The position numbers were made by a program, and so were the translations under genes. This document shows positions 63,850 through 64,000 of a stretch of DNA of 64,000 nt, in pieces (within the stretch, counting starts at the first letter, position 1; each line of letters starts with the position of its first letter). The DNA is from an uncultured Lachnospiraceae bacterium (lineage in GTDB: Bacteria > Bacillota > Clostridia > Lachnospirales > Lachnospiraceae): the NCBI GenBank assembly GCA_947175035.1, contig CAMWLG010000003.1:56292-120291 (forward strand). The letters are read 5' to 3'. The notes below the pieces were generated by a model that was given only the letters and a program-made list of their open reading frames with translations, was not told where the DNA came from and made no database searches.

Positions 63850-63938
63850 TGCTCGGACTTATTATGAGAGAGCAGAGGGGGAGCTGATCGACAGAGAAGC
63901 TACCATTAAAAAATTGATAGCAATGGAGGAATTGAAAA

Positions 63939-64000
63939 ATGAGCGTAAATGGAATTGATAATAATACTGGAATTAACTCGAATTATATGACGGGTAAAAA
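63939..64000 (+). CDS. Array protein 9 (partial, cut by right edge)
   Basis: ATG 63939 after ATGGAGGAATTG, reading MSVNGIDNNTGINSNYMTGK to the window end. The MSV-x-GI start shows that the paralog array continues beyond the window. Confidence 0.6.
   Translation, partial: MSVNGIDNNTGINSNYMTGK

Overview
The window looks like a chromosomal segment of a Gram-positive, spore-forming Clostridia, most likely Lachnospiraceae. The reasons are strong GGAGG ribosome sites, SigA-type promoters (TTGACA-17-TATAAT), a SleB-type cortex hydrolase, a type III pantothenate kinase, a greA-lysS pair, and gene content typical of gut Firmicutes. The genus cannot be fixed from sequence alone. The base composition is uneven: about 1-29 kb is moderately GC-rich and housekeeping in nature, while about 32.8-48.5 kb is clearly AT-richer and reads as an acquired defence island.

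Layout. (1) 1-12.3 kb: a surface-glycan cluster with three large multi-membrane glycosyltransferase-like proteins, four GT2 glycosyltransferases, a DegT sugar aminotransferase, a GNAT acetyltransferase, an FAD oxidoreductase and an iron-sulfur flavoprotein. Most genes overlap or nearly touch and run rightward. (2) 12.4-29.0 kb: housekeeping genes dnaE, pfkA, an rRNA methyltransferase, proC, a SleB-like hydrolase, nfeD, an SPFH protein, argF, birA, coaX, dusB, greA and lysS, with several clear promoters and terminators. A 160-nt multi-branched inverted-repeat element sits before the SleB gene. (3) 29.2-32.8 kb: accessory genes (DUF4143 ATPase, two acidic small proteins, a methyltransferase, an Asn-rich mini-protein with a terminator-bearing leader).

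(4) 33.1-45.6 kb: a type 4 BREX-like phage-defence locus. The order is broken excisionase-like gene, brxP (PP-loop PAPS-reductase/Fe-S/DUF4007-like), a small CxxC protein, brxC, pglZ, short brxL, a cysteine desulfurase and an HNH endonuclease. The brxC frame is split by one in-frame TAG, with about 258 further codons open in the same frame. BrxP plus a cysteine desulfurase suggests sulfur-based DNA modification of the Dnd kind (inference). (5) 45.7-48.6 kb: remnants of an AbiE toxin-antitoxin pair, then a compact operon with a palindromic operator, two small unknown proteins, a RelA/SpoT-type synthetase and a terminator. This could be a toxic small-alarmone-synthetase module.

(6) 48.7-54.7 kb: a SpoIID-like/peptidoglycan-binding/LysM protein, a lipoprotein, an antitoxin-like small protein, a flavodoxin-ferredoxin, a PNPOx-like protein and a MATE exporter whose leader carries a 9-codon peptide and a terminator hairpin. 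(7) 54.9-64.0 kb: a LytTR response regulator and GHKL sensor kinase, followed by a tandem array of about 200-residue paralogous proteins of unknown function (seven complete or near-complete, one decayed, one cut by the window end). The array is interrupted by an Rpn-family nuclease gene. The 3' end of the kinase gene is duplicated inside the array, so the array grew by segmental duplication.
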